Below are positions 33,727-42,726 of a stretch of DNA of 64,000 bases, in pieces (the stretch's first letter is position 1; each line of letters opens with the position of its first letter). The notes below the pieces were generated by a model. It was not told the origin of the DNA and did not search any database. It was given only the letters and a program-made list of their open reading frames with translations. The DNA lies in assembly GCA_910584205.1 (NCBI GenBank), contig CAJUAA010000016.1, positions 1 to 64,000 of the forward strand, in the 5' to 3' direction. Origin of the DNA: an uncultured Lachnospiraceae bacterium (lineage in GTDB: Bacteria > Bacillota > Clostridia > Lachnospirales > Lachnospiraceae). The position numbers and the translations under genes were made by a program.

Positions 33727-34638
33727 TTTGTAGAAAAGACCTGCATCCTTTTTCTTGAGGTACTGCCACAGGTCTTTTTTCTTTTGCAGGCTTTCCTCCG
33801 TGCCGGAACGGATCAGCATGATGGAGGACACGGTCATCATGATGTCCAGATAGCTGATCATGTATTTCCGGAGCTTGGGGTTCTGGATCGCCCTTAAGTC
33901 ATACTGGTCGATCATGATCTTGTTCACCTTGATCTGCTGATCCACCCTTCCGATCATCACCTGCTCGTTGACCGACTGATCCGCCCTTCCGATAAAATAA
34001 CGATACAGATCCACGTCCATATAGTACAGCGTCTTCACATACGGAAGCGGATAATAGACAAAAATGTTGTCCACATAGAACGTATGTTCAGGAAGCTCCA
34101 GCCCGCAGTTCTGCAGCATGCGGGTCCGGTAGATGACGGAATGCATGAGGATGTACTGCCCAAGGTGGAAATGCTTCACATCGCTCCAGGTGAAGATCTG
34201 GTCCTGCGGGAACGCCGTCGTATAGCGGACGGTTTTCTTCCGCTTCGCCCCCTGTTTTTCATATACATAATTACAGATCATCATATCCACCGGGTCGCCC
34301 TCGTGTACCAGTTCCGCCAGCTTCGCCAGCACCTTCTGATAGCTCTCCGGGTCCACCCAGTCGTCGCTGTCCACCACCTTAAAATAAAGCCCGGTGGCGT
34401 TCCGAAGCCCGGTGTTGACCGCCTCTCCGTGCCCGCCGTTCTCCTGATGGACCGCCTTCACGATCCCCGGATAGTTGGCCTCGTATTCGTCCGCGATCTG
34501 CGCCGTCCGATCCTTTGTGGAACCGTCATCCACGATGATGATCTCCACCTCCTCGCCTCCCGGGAGCAGGGACTCGATACAGTTTCTCATGTAATCTTCC
34601 GAATTGTAGCACGGAATGGCTATTGACAATAATTTCAT
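33619..34638 (-). CDS. Family 2 glycosyltransferase
   Basis: 339 residues, GT-A fold. LSIAIPCYNSEDYMRNCIES and IIIVDDGSTKDRT bind the nucleotide sugar; YFKVVDSDDWVDP is the metal-binding DxD region. The second half is helical without clear membrane segments. It lies directly after glf, the UDP-galactopyranose mutase gene, so it may use UDP-galactofuranose to build a surface glycan. That is an inference from context. Its 3' end overlaps the convergent PAP2 gene. Confidence 0.86.
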   Translation of the reverse strand: MKLLSIAIPCYNSEDYMRNCIESLLPGGEEVEIIIVDDGSTKDRTAQIADEYEANYPGIVKAVHQENGGHGEAVNTGLRNATGLYFKVVDSDDWVDPESYQKVLAKLAELVHEGDPVDMMICNYVYEKQGAKRKKTVRYTTAFPQDQIFTWSDVKHFHLGQYILMHSVIYRTRMLQNCGLELPEHTFYVDNIFVYYPLPYVKTLYYMDVDLYRYFIGRADQSVNEQVMIGRVDQQIKVNKIMIDQYDLRAIQNPKLRKYMISYLDIMMTVSSIMLIRSGTEESLQKKKDLWQYLKKKDAGLFYKLYFGIFGRAMNLPGKGGRKVSVIAYKLANKVMGFN

Positions 34639-34690
34639 ATGACACCTCTTATCCTGTTCGTACGTATCTCATTCTGCGGTTTTCCGTCCA

Positions 34691-35836
34691 TCATTTCCCT
34701 TTGATCCGGTCGGTCAGCTCCAGCGCCTTCATCACCATGGCGTCGATGTTGTAATACTTATATTCTGCCAGGCGTCCCAGAAGATATACATTGGGCGTTC
34801 CGGAAAGCAGCTCTTTGTATCTTTCGTACAGCTTCTGATTTTCCTCGCAGGCGATGGAATAATAGGGGATCTCTCCCGGGCCGCCTGTATAGGCGAAGGG
34901 GTATTCCCTCACGATCGTCGTCCCGGACGCCTTCTGCCCGGTCAGGTATTTAAACTCCGTAATGCGGGTGAAATCCTCGCTGACCGTATAGTTTACCACG
35001 CTGTGCCCCTGATAGTCCTCCTGCTCCAGATATTCAAAATCGAAGCGCAGCGAACGATAGGGAAGCCTTCCGAACCGGCAGTCAAACAGCTCGTCCAGAG
35101 GGCCGGTATAGATCACCTCTCCTGTAAACAGCGCGCCGTCAAACAGCACCTGCCCTTCGGTAAAGGAAAGCCTCTCCCGGGCGTCCGCGCCGGTCTCCAC
35201 CGTAATGCCCGGATGGTCCAGCATGGCCTGGAACATGGGCGTATAGCCCTCCAGCGGCATTCCCTGCCAGGGCTCCTGAAAATACCGGTTATCGTAGGAA
35301 ACCAGCACCGGCACCCGCCCGGTCACCGCCGGATCGATCTCCTCCGGCGTCTGTCCCCACTGCTTCATGGTATAATGAAGGAAAATATTCTCATACACAT
35401 AATCGGCGATCTGCCGGATCTTCGGATCCTCGTGCTCCCGAAGCTTCAGGATCGGCACTCTCGTGCCCATGCCGAACGCCTGCACCAGCTTCTCCTCCAG
35501 AGCGTCCGCCTCCTCCTTCTCATACACCATATGGAGCGTGTTAAGATTAAAGGGCACCGGGATCAGCGTCCCGTGCACGTTCGCCACCACCTCATGTCCG
35601 AATTCGTACCATTTGGTAAAGCGGGACAGATACTCATACGCCCGCTGCTCCTTTGTATGGAAAATGTGCGGGCCGTACTTATGGAGCAGAATCCCGTGCT
35701 CATCCTTCTCATCGTAACAGTTCCCTCCGATATGCTCTCTCTTCTCCAGCACCAGCACCTTTTTCCCTGCTTCCGCCAGTTCTCTCGCCGCCACACTGCC
35801 GGCAACGCCGGCTCCAATGATCACACTGTCAAACAT
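34691..35836 (-). CDS. glf: UDP-galactopyranose mutase
   Basis: 381 residues from ATG 35836, which overlaps the mutY stop by eight bases; an upstream in-frame extension to 35944 lies inside mutY and is rejected. SVIIGAGVAGSVAARELAE is the FAD Rossmann motif, EKREHIGGNCYDE and KYGPHIFHT are typical of Glf, and the C-terminal GRLAEYKYYNIDAMVMKAL is conserved. It converts UDP-galactopyranose to UDP-galactofuranose using reduced FAD. It forms an operon with mutY upstream and GT2 downstream. Confidence 0.95.
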   Translation of the reverse strand: MFDSVIIGAGVAGSVAARELAEAGKKVLVLEKREHIGGNCYDEKDEHGILLHKYGPHIFHTKEQRAYEYLSRFTKWYEFGHEVVANVHGTLIPVPFNLNTLHMVYEKEEADALEEKLVQAFGMGTRVPILKLREHEDPKIRQIADYVYENIFLHYTMKQWGQTPEEIDPAVTGRVPVLVSYDNRYFQEPWQGMPLEGYTPMFQAMLDHPGITVETGADARERLSFTEGQVLFDGALFTGEVIYTGPLDELFDCRFGRLPYRSLRFDFEYLEQEDYQGHSVVNYTVSEDFTRITEFKYLTGQKASGTTIVREYPFAYTGGPGEIPYYSIACEENQKLYERYKELLSGTPNVYLLGRLAEYKYYNIDAMVMKALELTDRIKGK

Positions 35837-36923
35837 CTTTCTGCCTTTCTTCGTATTTTTCCTGTCCCAGTACAATGTCCATATACCCTGCATAGGCCCC
35901 GAAAGCCGCCGGGATCGGATAGGTTTCCTCTGTTTCTTTTGCATCGATGAAGATCAGGCCGTCCCGGTCCATATCCTCCGTCTCCTCCAGGCTCACCGCA
36001 TAGCCTGTCATCTGCCATTCCACATGGCTGAAGATATGCTTCGCCCCCGCCAGAGGCAGGATCCGAAGGGGAGCCAGTCCCCAGCGCCGTACCTGGCCGA
36101 GCACCTCTTCCTCTCCCAGATGCCCCTCCATGTTCGGCAGTTCATACAGTCCCGCCAGAAGTCCCTTCGCGGGACGCTTCCGGATGGCGACCCGGTCGCC
36201 TTCCCGGAGGATCAGCACCGTCCGCGCTTCCACCCGTCGTTCCTTCTTCGCCTTTTTTACCGGAATCTCTTCTATGATCCCCTCCGCCTTCGCCCTGCAG
36301 CAGAACGCCAGCGGACATTCCCTGCATCTGGCCTTTCCGTTGGGAACACAGACGATGGCGCCCAGCTCGATCAGCGCCTGGTTAAAGTCGCCGGCTCTGC
36401 CCGCCGGGATGATCTCCTTTACTTCCCGCTCCATGGCGGCCTTGACCGACTGCTTCATAATGTCTTCACGGCTGGCCTTTACGCGGGACAGCACCCGCAG
36501 CACATTCCCGTCCACGGCCGGCATCCGGATGCCGAAGGCGATGGAGCCGATGGCGCCCGCCGTATAATGCCCGATCCCCGGAAGGGACAGCAGGCGGTCG
36601 TAGTCCCCGGGAAATGCGCCCCCGTACTCCGACATGATCACCCGGGCGGCCTTCTGCATGTTCCGCACCCGGTTGTAATATCCAAGTCCTTCCCACAGCT
36701 TCAAAAGCCGGTCCTCGGGACATTCCGAAAGCGTCTTTACATCCGGAAGCGCTTTTACAAACCGTTCAAAAAACGGCTTCACCGCCTCCACCCTCGTCTG
36801 CTGCAGCATGATCTCCGACACCCACACCCGATAGGGACTGTGGTCTTCCCGCCAGGGAAGCACACGGGCATGTCCATCATACCATGAAAGCAGCGGTTTT
36901 ACAATCATTTCCAGCTCCGCCAT
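35829..36923 (-). CDS. mutY: A/G-specific adenine DNA glycosylase
   Basis: 364 residues. WVSEIMLQQTRVE contains the catalytic Glu, LPGIGHYTAGAIGSIAFG is the helix-hairpin-helix, PAVDGNVLRVL contains the catalytic Asp, and four Cys in CVPNGKARCRECPLAFCC ligate the 4Fe-4S cluster. The C-terminal 130 residues form the NUDIX-like domain that recognises 8-oxoguanine (KHIFSHVEWQM). It removes adenine mispaired with 8-oxoguanine. Its start abuts the sfsA stop, and its own stop overlaps the glf start. Confidence 0.95.
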   Translation of the reverse strand: MAELEMIVKPLLSWYDGHARVLPWREDHSPYRVWVSEIMLQQTRVEAVKPFFERFVKALPDVKTLSECPEDRLLKLWEGLGYYNRVRNMQKAARVIMSEYGGAFPGDYDRLLSLPGIGHYTAGAIGSIAFGIRMPAVDGNVLRVLSRVKASREDIMKQSVKAAMEREVKEIIPAGRAGDFNQALIELGAIVCVPNGKARCRECPLAFCCRAKAEGIIEEIPVKKAKKERRVEARTVLILREGDRVAIRKRPAKGLLAGLYELPNMEGHLGEEEVLGQVRRWGLAPLRILPLAGAKHIFSHVEWQMTGYAVSLEETEDMDRDGLIFIDAKETEETYPIPAAFGAYAGYMDIVLGQEKYEERQKDV

Positions 36924-37604
36924 CTACAGCCGCACCTCCACTTCCCTGTCCGCCCGGATGGACGCGGGCGTTACCACGCAGTCCGCCGCCAGCACCTGCA
37001 CGCCCGCCTTCTCCGCCCTTCTGAGCGCTTCCCCGAAAGCGGCGTGGGTGCGGTCGTTGGGCTCCAGATAACGGGCTCCCTTCATCTGTATGATAAACAG
37101 GATCACCGCCTCGTATCCGTCGTTTTTACAGGCGATCAGTTCTTCTACATGCTTCACGCCCCGCTCCGTGGGCGCGTCCGGAAACCGGACGATCCCGTCT
37201 TCCTCCAGAGTCACGCCCTTGACCTCCACATACATCCTTCGGGAACCTTTTTCCAGATACAAGTCAAATCTGGAAGTTCCGTAACGCACCTCCCGGCGGA
37301 TCACCGTCGGCCCGTCCAGAAGATGGCCGGCCCTGATCCACTCCTCCGCCACCTGATTGGGGATCTGGGAATCCATGTTGATGACGCGTCCGTTTTTCTC
37401 CACGGCGATCAGGTCCAGCGCCGTCTTCCGGTGCGCGCTTTCGTTCCGCTGGACCCAGATCCGCGCGTCCGGCACCAGAAGTTCCCTGCACCGCCCCGTA
37501 TTTTTCACATGGCAGACTTCCCCGCCCCGCTCTGTCACCACCTGCGCCAGAAACCGGTTGGGCCGGGACCGGAAGACTGCTTCTTCGATTCTTTCGTACA
37601 ACAT
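36924..37604 (-). CDS. sfsA: SfsA family DNA-binding / putative nuclease-fold protein
   Basis: 226 residues. RPNRFLAQVV, CHVKNTGRCRELL and SRFDLYLE-YVEVKGVTLEEDG are the SfsA signatures; the FDL...EVKG pattern resembles the active site of PD-(D/E)XK nucleases. E. coli SfsA was named for maltose fermentation; the true role of the family is not settled. It directly precedes mutY without a gap. The start is an ATG at 37604. Confidence 0.93.
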   Translation of the reverse strand: MLYERIEEAVFRSRPNRFLAQVVTERGGEVCHVKNTGRCRELLVPDARIWVQRNESAHRKTALDLIAVEKNGRVINMDSQIPNQVAEEWIRAGHLLDGPTVIRREVRYGTSRFDLYLEKGSRRMYVEVKGVTLEEDGIVRFPDAPTERGVKHVEELIACKNDGYEAVILFIIQMKGARYLEPNDRTHAAFGEALRRAEKAGVQVLAADCVVTPASIRADREVEVRL

Positions 37605-37645
37605 AGTCTATAGTATAACATATTTTCCTGTTTTATCACAACACC

Positions 37646-37674
37646 TTGATTTTTCCACGGTTTTCCCATACAAT
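37646..37674 (+). promoter_or_regulatory. Promoter of the HAD hydrolase gene
   Basis: TTGATT (37646-37651), 17-base spacer, TACAAT (37669-37674), about 50 bases before the ATG at 37723 in the gap to the divergent sfsA gene. Confidence 0.6.
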
Positions 37675-37722
37675 AGGATTTATTTGAGAAAGAAATTCAT
37701 TCGGAAAGGAATTCGGTCTATT

Positions 37723-38361
37723 ATGAAACCTGACAGCATCATTCTGGATATCGACGGCACACTCTGGAACTCCACTCCCATCGTGGCGGAGGCATGGAAC
37801 AAAGCGCTGGAGGCGGACCCGTCCATCGCGTTCCGCTTCACTCCCCAGGGACTGACAAAGCTCTTCGGACATCCCATGAGCGAGATCGCGGACCTGTCGT
37901 TTCCGTTTCTGCCGGAAAAGGAGCGCTACGCGCTTATGGATACCTGCTGCGAGCTGGAACACGACTATCTGTACGCTTCTACGCAGAACCTGCTCTATCC
38001 CGGCGTGGCGGACACCATCCGGAAGCTCTCCAAAACCTGTCCGCTCTTTATCGTCAGCAACTGCCAGTCCGGATACATCGAACTGTTCCTGGAGAAAACC
38101 GGCCTGGGCGGCTGCATCACGGACTTTGAGTGCCCGGGCGGCACCGGCATGGGCAAGGGTCCGAACATCCGCCTGGTCATGGAGCGGAACCATCTGAAAT
38201 CCCCCGTCTATGTGGGCGACATCGAGGGCGACCGCGCCGCCTCAAAGGAAGCGGGTATTCCCTTCTGCCACGCCGCCTACGGCTTTGGGGCGGTCACGGA
38301 CCCGGACTATGTCATCCGGCAGTTTTCTGACCTGCTGACGCTTTTTACATATTCCGCTTAA
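37723..38361 (+). CDS. HAD family hydrolase
   Basis: 212 residues from ATG 37723; the frame is open back to 37357, but that part is antisense to sfsA. LDIDGTLWNS (nucleophile Asp, motif I), FIVSNCQSG (motif II) and VGDIEGDRAASKEAG (motif IV) are HAD signatures, with a helical C1 cap as in phosphoglycolate phosphatases. It is probably a cytosolic phosphatase on small metabolites. Its stop overlaps the convergent amidohydrolase stop by four bases. Confidence 0.88.
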   Translation: MKPDSIILDIDGTLWNSTPIVAEAWNKALEADPSIAFRFTPQGLTKLFGHPMSEIADLSFPFLPEKERYALMDTCCELEHDYLYASTQNLLYPGVADTIRKLSKTCPLFIVSNCQSGYIELFLEKTGLGGCITDFECPGGTGMGKGPNIRLVMERNHLKSPVYVGDIEGDRAASKEAGIPFCHAAYGFGAVTDPDYVIRQFSDLLTLFTYSA

Positions 38362-39224
38362 TTCCGCCGAAACACTCTGCGGATCTGCCCTTCTGCCTGA
38401 AGCAGCATCGAATCCGACACGCCGGCGCGTTTCACATATGCATATTCATCCCCTGTTCCCGTTCCGTGGGGAACCAGATAGGCTCCGGCATCGCTTCCAA
38501 GCCCGATACAGGCATGAAGGGATGCCGCTTTTTTTACCCGCACTGTCTGCATCTCCAGATTTTTCCGCACCTCTTCGTCAGGAAACCGTCCGCATCCGAG
38601 CAGGTTTCCCACCGGGGCAAAGGTAGGTATCCACGGAATCTGCCGCTCCGCCAGAAGGTGCAACGTCTCATCCTCCATAAAAAATCCGTGCTCCAGGCTG
38701 TCCACGCCGGCCTCCAGCGTCTCATAACAGGTCCGGTCCCCATTGCAGTGGGCCATGACCGCCATGCCCTCCTCATGGGCCATGTGGATCATCCGGCGGA
38801 TCTCTTCTCCTGAAAGCCCTTCCTCGGTCAGCGTGCCCGCATGAGCGAAATCCAGCAACCCGCTGACCATGATTTTGATGAAATCCGCTCCTTCTTCCAC
38901 GGCTTTTCTCACCAGTCCCCGGTATTCTTCCCAGGTTTCAAAAGGATAACCGACGATCCCGCCGTAATGTCCCCTTTTGTGTATGGCAAACAGGGGCGTC
39001 CGATACTCAATCCCGTATTCCGGCGCCAGCTTCTTCGCAAACGCCGACACCCCCCTTGCGTCCCCACCGTCTCTCACAAAGCGGATTCCCGCCTTCCGGC
39101 ACGCTTCCAGATGCCCGCGCACCGCCTCTTCACATACCTTTTCCTTATGCAGCGCCACAGCCGCCTTATAATTGACGCCGTCCATAATCATATGGGCATG
39201 GCACTCACCCAGCATGTTTATCAC
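38358..39224 (-). CDS. Amidohydrolase superfamily protein
   Basis: 288 residues, shorter than most members. CHAHMIMDG (metal-binding HxH), FIKIMVSG (candidate carboxylated Lys), MAHCNGDRTC and SLEHGFFM (metal His), and GLGSDAGAYLVPHG (catalytic Asp) define a binuclear metal site in a TIM barrel. The sequence is closest in style to the imidazolonepropionase/prolidase-like amidohydrolases of Clostridia. Substrate unknown. It forms a single unit convergent to the HAD gene. Confidence 0.83.
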   Translation of the reverse strand: MINMLGECHAHMIMDGVNYKAAVALHKEKVCEEAVRGHLEACRKAGIRFVRDGGDARGVSAFAKKLAPEYGIEYRTPLFAIHKRGHYGGIVGYPFETWEEYRGLVRKAVEEGADFIKIMVSGLLDFAHAGTLTEEGLSGEEIRRMIHMAHEEGMAVMAHCNGDRTCYETLEAGVDSLEHGFFMEDETLHLLAERQIPWIPTFAPVGNLLGCGRFPDEEVRKNLEMQTVRVKKAASLHACIGLGSDAGAYLVPHGTGTGDEYAYVKRAGVSDSMLLQAEGQIRRVFRRN

Positions 39225-39305
39225 CTCGTATCCTGTCTGTGGGAGCCGGCAGCGCCGCGCCCGCTCCTGCCTGTCAGTTTACCACCTTTTCGGCAAAAAG
39301 TAAAA

Positions 39306-40514
39306 TCACGGATACATGGAATAATCCGCCGTCCGTTCGTAGGCCTCCGCCGCAGGGTCCTTCATAAGGTAGACCCGCCTCCACTCCTTCGTCTCATTGT
39401 TCCTCACCGCCTCCGACTGGTTCCGATAGAGGAAATTCGTGATCTGATAGCAGTCGATCCAGATCTCGTTGTTTCCGTCCTTCTGGGACTCGTCGAAGAT
39501 GAGCTGCATGCCGAAGTGCAGATGAGTTTCGTCGATGTTATTCGTATCCTCGGTAGTGCTGTAGCCCGTATGCCCCATATAGCCGATCACATCTCCCGCC
39601 AGCACCACGGAACCCTCCTTCAGCTCCGGCTGATAGGGAAAGCCCTGACGCAGATGGGCGTAATAATAGTATCTTTTTTTATCGAAGCTGCGGACCCCGA
39701 TCCGCCATCCTCCGTACTGATTCCAGCCCAGCGCCTCCACATAACCGGATTCGACGCAGACCACGGGCGTACCGATCTGGCCAAGCATGTCATGTCCCAG
39801 ATGGTTCCGTTTGTATCCATAGCTTCTCGAAGCCCCGAAATCGTCATAATCGCTGTAGGGAAACCCTTTGGCGATGGGACTGAACGCCTTCAGGCCGTAT
39901 CGCTTCTCCCAGGTTTTCCGGCCGTCCCCGTCCGCCGCGGGCACCTCGATTTCATATTCTCCCACCATGCCTCCCAGGACCGCCGCATACGCTTCCTGAT
40001 AATAGGCAAAGTATTCCAGATCCTTTACGATCTTCTCCAGCTTCTCCCCCTTCGCGATCTTTTCCTTCAGCTGGTCCATATACTGGCAGACCGTCCGGTC
40101 GTTGTCGAAGCTGCCGCCTGTATGCGCCGCCGTGTAAGCCAGCAGGTCGATCCAGCTGATATGCTGGTCGGTCCCATACGAATCCCTGTCATACTCATAT
40201 GCTTCCGTCATGGCAAATTTGGACACGCCGAAATCCACCCACCGGATGAAATCCTTTTTTTCTGTATTTTCTTTTTCTGTATTTTCCTTTTCGGAATTCT
40301 CTTTTTCTTCCTCCTGGTCCGGCCCTTCCGTTTCCGAAGCCTCTTTCCGCTCCGTCTCCCCGTCCTTCGGGCCCCTTTCTTCCTGCTCTGCTTCCCGGGC
40401 CTCCTGCACGCCTGCCGACAGCGCATCCTCCACTTTTCTCTTTTCCTCCGACCAATAGGACACGCCCGCAAAGATGAGCAGAATCAGAACATTTACAAAC
40501 AGTATCCGTTTCAA
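39306..40514 (-). CDS. M23 family metallopeptidase, membrane anchored
   Basis: 402 residues. An N-terminal membrane helix (residues 4-20) is followed by a long Glu/Lys-rich linker (about 23-90) with KENTEKENTEK repeats. The C-terminal LytM domain has NHLGHDMLGQIGTPV (first His and Asp), YYYAHLRQG and THLHFGMQL (HxH), which bind zinc. It probably cuts peptidoglycan cross-bridges outside the cell, perhaps during sporulation or division. No other cell-division gene is adjacent. Confidence 0.87.
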   Translation of the reverse strand: MKRILFVNVLILLIFAGVSYWSEEKRKVEDALSAGVQEAREAEQEERGPKDGETERKEASETEGPDQEEEKENSEKENTEKENTEKKDFIRWVDFGVSKFAMTEAYEYDRDSYGTDQHISWIDLLAYTAAHTGGSFDNDRTVCQYMDQLKEKIAKGEKLEKIVKDLEYFAYYQEAYAAVLGGMVGEYEIEVPAADGDGRKTWEKRYGLKAFSPIAKGFPYSDYDDFGASRSYGYKRNHLGHDMLGQIGTPVVCVESGYVEALGWNQYGGWRIGVRSFDKKRYYYYAHLRQGFPYQPELKEGSVVLAGDVIGYMGHTGYSTTEDTNNIDETHLHFGMQLIFDESQKDGNNEIWIDCYQITNFLYRNQSEAVRNNETKEWRRVYLMKDPAAEAYERTADYSMYP

Positions 40515-40686
40515 AGTATTTCCTGTCCTTTTCCCGTTATTATCCAGTCTATGTCCCGGATTTTCATTTCATGACCGTCGATTTTTCTCTTGCTTTGTCA
40601 GTCGATTTTATTTGACACGCTTCTCAATCTATGATAGGCTTAGTCCATGCACTATTATGCATGCATAGATAGAAGGAGGTACCGGA

Positions 40687-40887
40687 ATGAACAAAGGTAC
40701 AGTGAAATGGTTCAACAACCAGAAAGGATATGGTTTCATCTCTGATGAAGATGGCAACGACGTATTTGTCCATTATTCAGGGCTGAACATGGACGGCTTC
40801 AAGTCCCTTGAGGAAGGCCAGGCTGTTGAATTCGAAGTTGTTAACGGTGCAAAAGGGCCGCAGGCTACCAATGTCACCAAGCTTTAA
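40687..40887 (+). CDS. Cold-shock domain protein
   Basis: 66 residues, the canonical Csp size. GTVKWFNNQKGYGFI (RNP-1 KGYGFI) and DVFVHYSGL (RNP-2) line the nucleic-acid-binding face of the five-stranded barrel. It binds single-stranded RNA and DNA and acts as an RNA chaperone. GAAGGAGG precedes the ATG. A TTGACA at 40602-40627 region and a 5' untranslated region of some 50 bases lie upstream, but the -10 box is not clear. Confidence 0.95.
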   Translation: MNKGTVKWFNNQKGYGFISDEDGNDVFVHYSGLNMDGFKSLEEGQAVEFEVVNGAKGPQATNVTKL

Positions 40888-40995
40888 TCCTTTTTTAAAC
40901 ATTTACAGATTCTTATGATATTAAAATAGATATGAGTCCCACAACTTCTTAGATATTTTATGAACCAGGAATTATGTGAAATGCTGAAATGGAAG

Positions 40996-41031
40996 AGTAA
41001 AAGGGAGACGCGCAGGCGTCTCCCTTTTACT
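40996..41031. terminator. Long perfect hairpin terminator
   Basis: AGTAAAAGGGAGACGC and GCGTCTCCCTTTTACT form a perfect 16-base stem with a four-base loop. It begins within the stop codon of the amidase gene and probably terminates both that gene and the convergent cold-shock gene. Confidence 0.85.
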
Positions 41032-41992
41032 GCTGTTCGAAAAAGCGTCCGATCCCGTCCGCCATGCCTTCCGCCATCAGATCCTGGTAATCCTCCGACG
41101 CCATGTTCAGATCCTCCGTGGGATTCGTCATATATCCCATCTCGATGATCGTCACCGGCACGGACGCCCAGTTGATCCCGCTCATGGTGTCCGTCTCCCA
41201 CACCCGCTGCTTCTTCGCCCCGGTTTTCTCCACAAACGCGTCCAGCACGCAGTCCGACAGCGCCCGGCTCTCGCTGTAGAGTCCCCCGTTATACGGATTG
41301 GACGATGTCTGGCAGATGGTCATGGCGCCGTTCACGCTGCTGTCCTCGGAACCGTTGGCATGGATTCGGATAAATGCGTCCGCGCCTGCGTCGTTGGCCA
41401 CTGCCGCCCGTTCCGCATTGCTGATGTTCACATCATTGGACGTACGGACCATGAGCACCTCATATCCCCGTTCCTTAAGGATCTCTTCCAGCTTCAGCGC
41501 CACCTGGAGCGTCAGTTCGTATTCCTTCAGTCCGGACGCCCCGCCGGACGTTCCGCCGGCAACTTTCGCCTTCGTCTCCGACGCGCCCGGCCCCACCGGT
41601 TCCTTCTCGGAATTTCCCTTCTGCTGATGGCCCGCGTCGATCACCACCAGGCGGCCGCCTCCGTCTGCGGCGCCTTCCTCCGGTTCTGTTTCCTCCGGTT
41701 GCCCGTCCGGTCCTTCCCCGTCCTCCTGTCCGTCTCCTGCGGACATCTGAGATTCCTCCGTCCCGTCCTCCAGGGGCGCCTGGGCCTCCTCCGGCCCCTT
41801 CGATTCTGCTTCGTCCTCCGGCGAATCCGTCTCCCCATCCTCCGTGTCAGCGGGATCGGCGCCTTCCTCCGTTACGTCTCCACTCTCTTCCTCTGCTGCC
41901 GGTTCTGTCTCCGCCGACGCGGCCCCGCCTCCGCAGGCCGCCACCGACAGCGCCAGAAACACCGACGCCAGCAGGATTCTGTACTTTTTCAT
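41027..41992 (-). CDS. N-acetylmuramoyl-L-alanine amidase lipoprotein (Amidase_3)
   Basis: 321 residues. Lipoprotein signal ending in ALSVAAC, then about 85 residues extremely rich in Glu, Asp, Gly and Pro, and an Amidase_3 domain: LVVIDAGHQQKG (zinc His), GLKEYELTLQ (zinc Glu), FIRIHANGSED (zinc His) and VTIIEMGYMTN (catalytic Glu). It hydrolyses the amide bond between muramic acid and L-alanine in peptidoglycan at the cell surface. The acidic linker should span the wall or repel teichoic acids. A structured RNA with its own terminator lies upstream. Confidence 0.92.
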   Translation of the reverse strand: MKKYRILLASVFLALSVAACGGGAASAETEPAAEEESGDVTEEGADPADTEDGETDSPEDEAESKGPEEAQAPLEDGTEESQMSAGDGQEDGEGPDGQPEETEPEEGAADGGGRLVVIDAGHQQKGNSEKEPVGPGASETKAKVAGGTSGGASGLKEYELTLQVALKLEEILKERGYEVLMVRTSNDVNISNAERAAVANDAGADAFIRIHANGSEDSSVNGAMTICQTSSNPYNGGLYSESRALSDCVLDAFVEKTGAKKQRVWETDTMSGINWASVPVTIIEMGYMTNPTEDLNMASEDYQDLMAEGMADGIGRFFEQQ

Positions 41993-42043
41993 ATACGCTC
42001 TCCTCTCTTTGCTTCGTGAAACTTCTCTATGCCATAAATAAAA

Positions 42044-42240
42044 GCGTCCAAACCTGCAGGCTCTCCTGCTGTCCGAACGCTGTTGTTTTTAGTCGGGGTA
42101 CGGTATCCGTTTACGCGCCGACGAGCTGCCGCCCCCATTTATGAGCTACCAAAATCTCCCACCTTCCGACAGACGGCCCTTCCGCTCTCTGCAGCTTTCA
42201 GGCGGTCCTGAATGAAAAACCCCGGTAAAACTTTCATGCT
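42044..42240 (-). ncRNA. Structured RNA or leader with intrinsic terminator, upstream of the amidase gene
   Basis: The roughly 380-base gap between 41993 and 42371 is not coding. On the minus strand it holds GC-rich, non-coding-looking sequence with GTGGGAGATTTTGG, ATGGGGGCGGCAGC and a GTCGG/CCGAC helix that encloses CGG-ATA-CCG, then a long terminator hairpin (42044-42080) with T-rich tail at 42036-42043. A possible -10 TATAGT lies at 42244-42249. The style resembles large clostridial non-coding RNAs such as the raiA motif, but I cannot confirm a class. Confidence 0.5.
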
Positions 42241-42371
42241 CTTACTATACCATCTAAATATGTCCAAATTATGGGGATTCCCTAAACAAAACATAAAATC
42301 AGATCCGCATTCTTTATAAATCCTTCATCATCTGTTCTGCCCCGCCGGCATCCCCTCAGGACTTCCGCCGT

Positions 42372-42599
42372 CTACTTTGCCAGCTCCCGCAGTTCCTGCA
42401 TAAGCTCCAGATCGGACTGCTGCACTTTGATATTCGCCGTCATGGGGTCCTGGCCCGGTTTGGTCACCGTAATCTCGATGACCGTCCCCTCCTCGATACC
42501 TTTTGCGTACACAGCGCTTAAAAAGGCGACGAATTTGGGATGGTTGTCCCTGAAACGGTTCTTTGCGCTCATAAGCTTCATAATTGCTGCCGGATTCAT
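42372..42599 (-). CDS. Small conserved-looking hypothetical protein
   Basis: 75 residues from ATG 42599 (GAGGAGG upstream), not from the longer frame to 42749. The sequence begins MNPAAIMKLMSAKNRF and continues with FVAFLSAVYAKGIEEGTVIEITV, a helical start and a beta segment. Many Lachnospiraceae carry proteins of this type; I know no function. It is a single gene with its own ribosome site between the structured RNA and the DUF2752 gene. Confidence 0.7.
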   Translation of the reverse strand: MNPAAIMKLMSAKNRFRDNHPKFVAFLSAVYAKGIEEGTVIEITVTKPGQDPMTANIKVQQSDLELMQELRELAK

Positions 42600-42726
42600 C
42601 CTGAAACCTCCTCTTTTCCTGTCTCTGATTGTCTCATCATACCACACCGTCTGTCCGGCATCAAGCCGAAAAATGAAGATCCTGATCCTGTCAAAAGTTC
42701 CGGCCCGGCCTCCCCCGGGACCTGCC

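Noticed and set aside
38841..40574. 577-codon open frame on the plus strand
   Set aside because: It is antisense to the amidohydrolase and M23 peptidase genes, has low-complexity runs and no ribosome site.
42044..42240. ydaO (c-di-AMP) or GEMM (c-di-GMP) riboswitch before the amidase
   Set aside because: The conserved core sequences of these classes that I know are absent.
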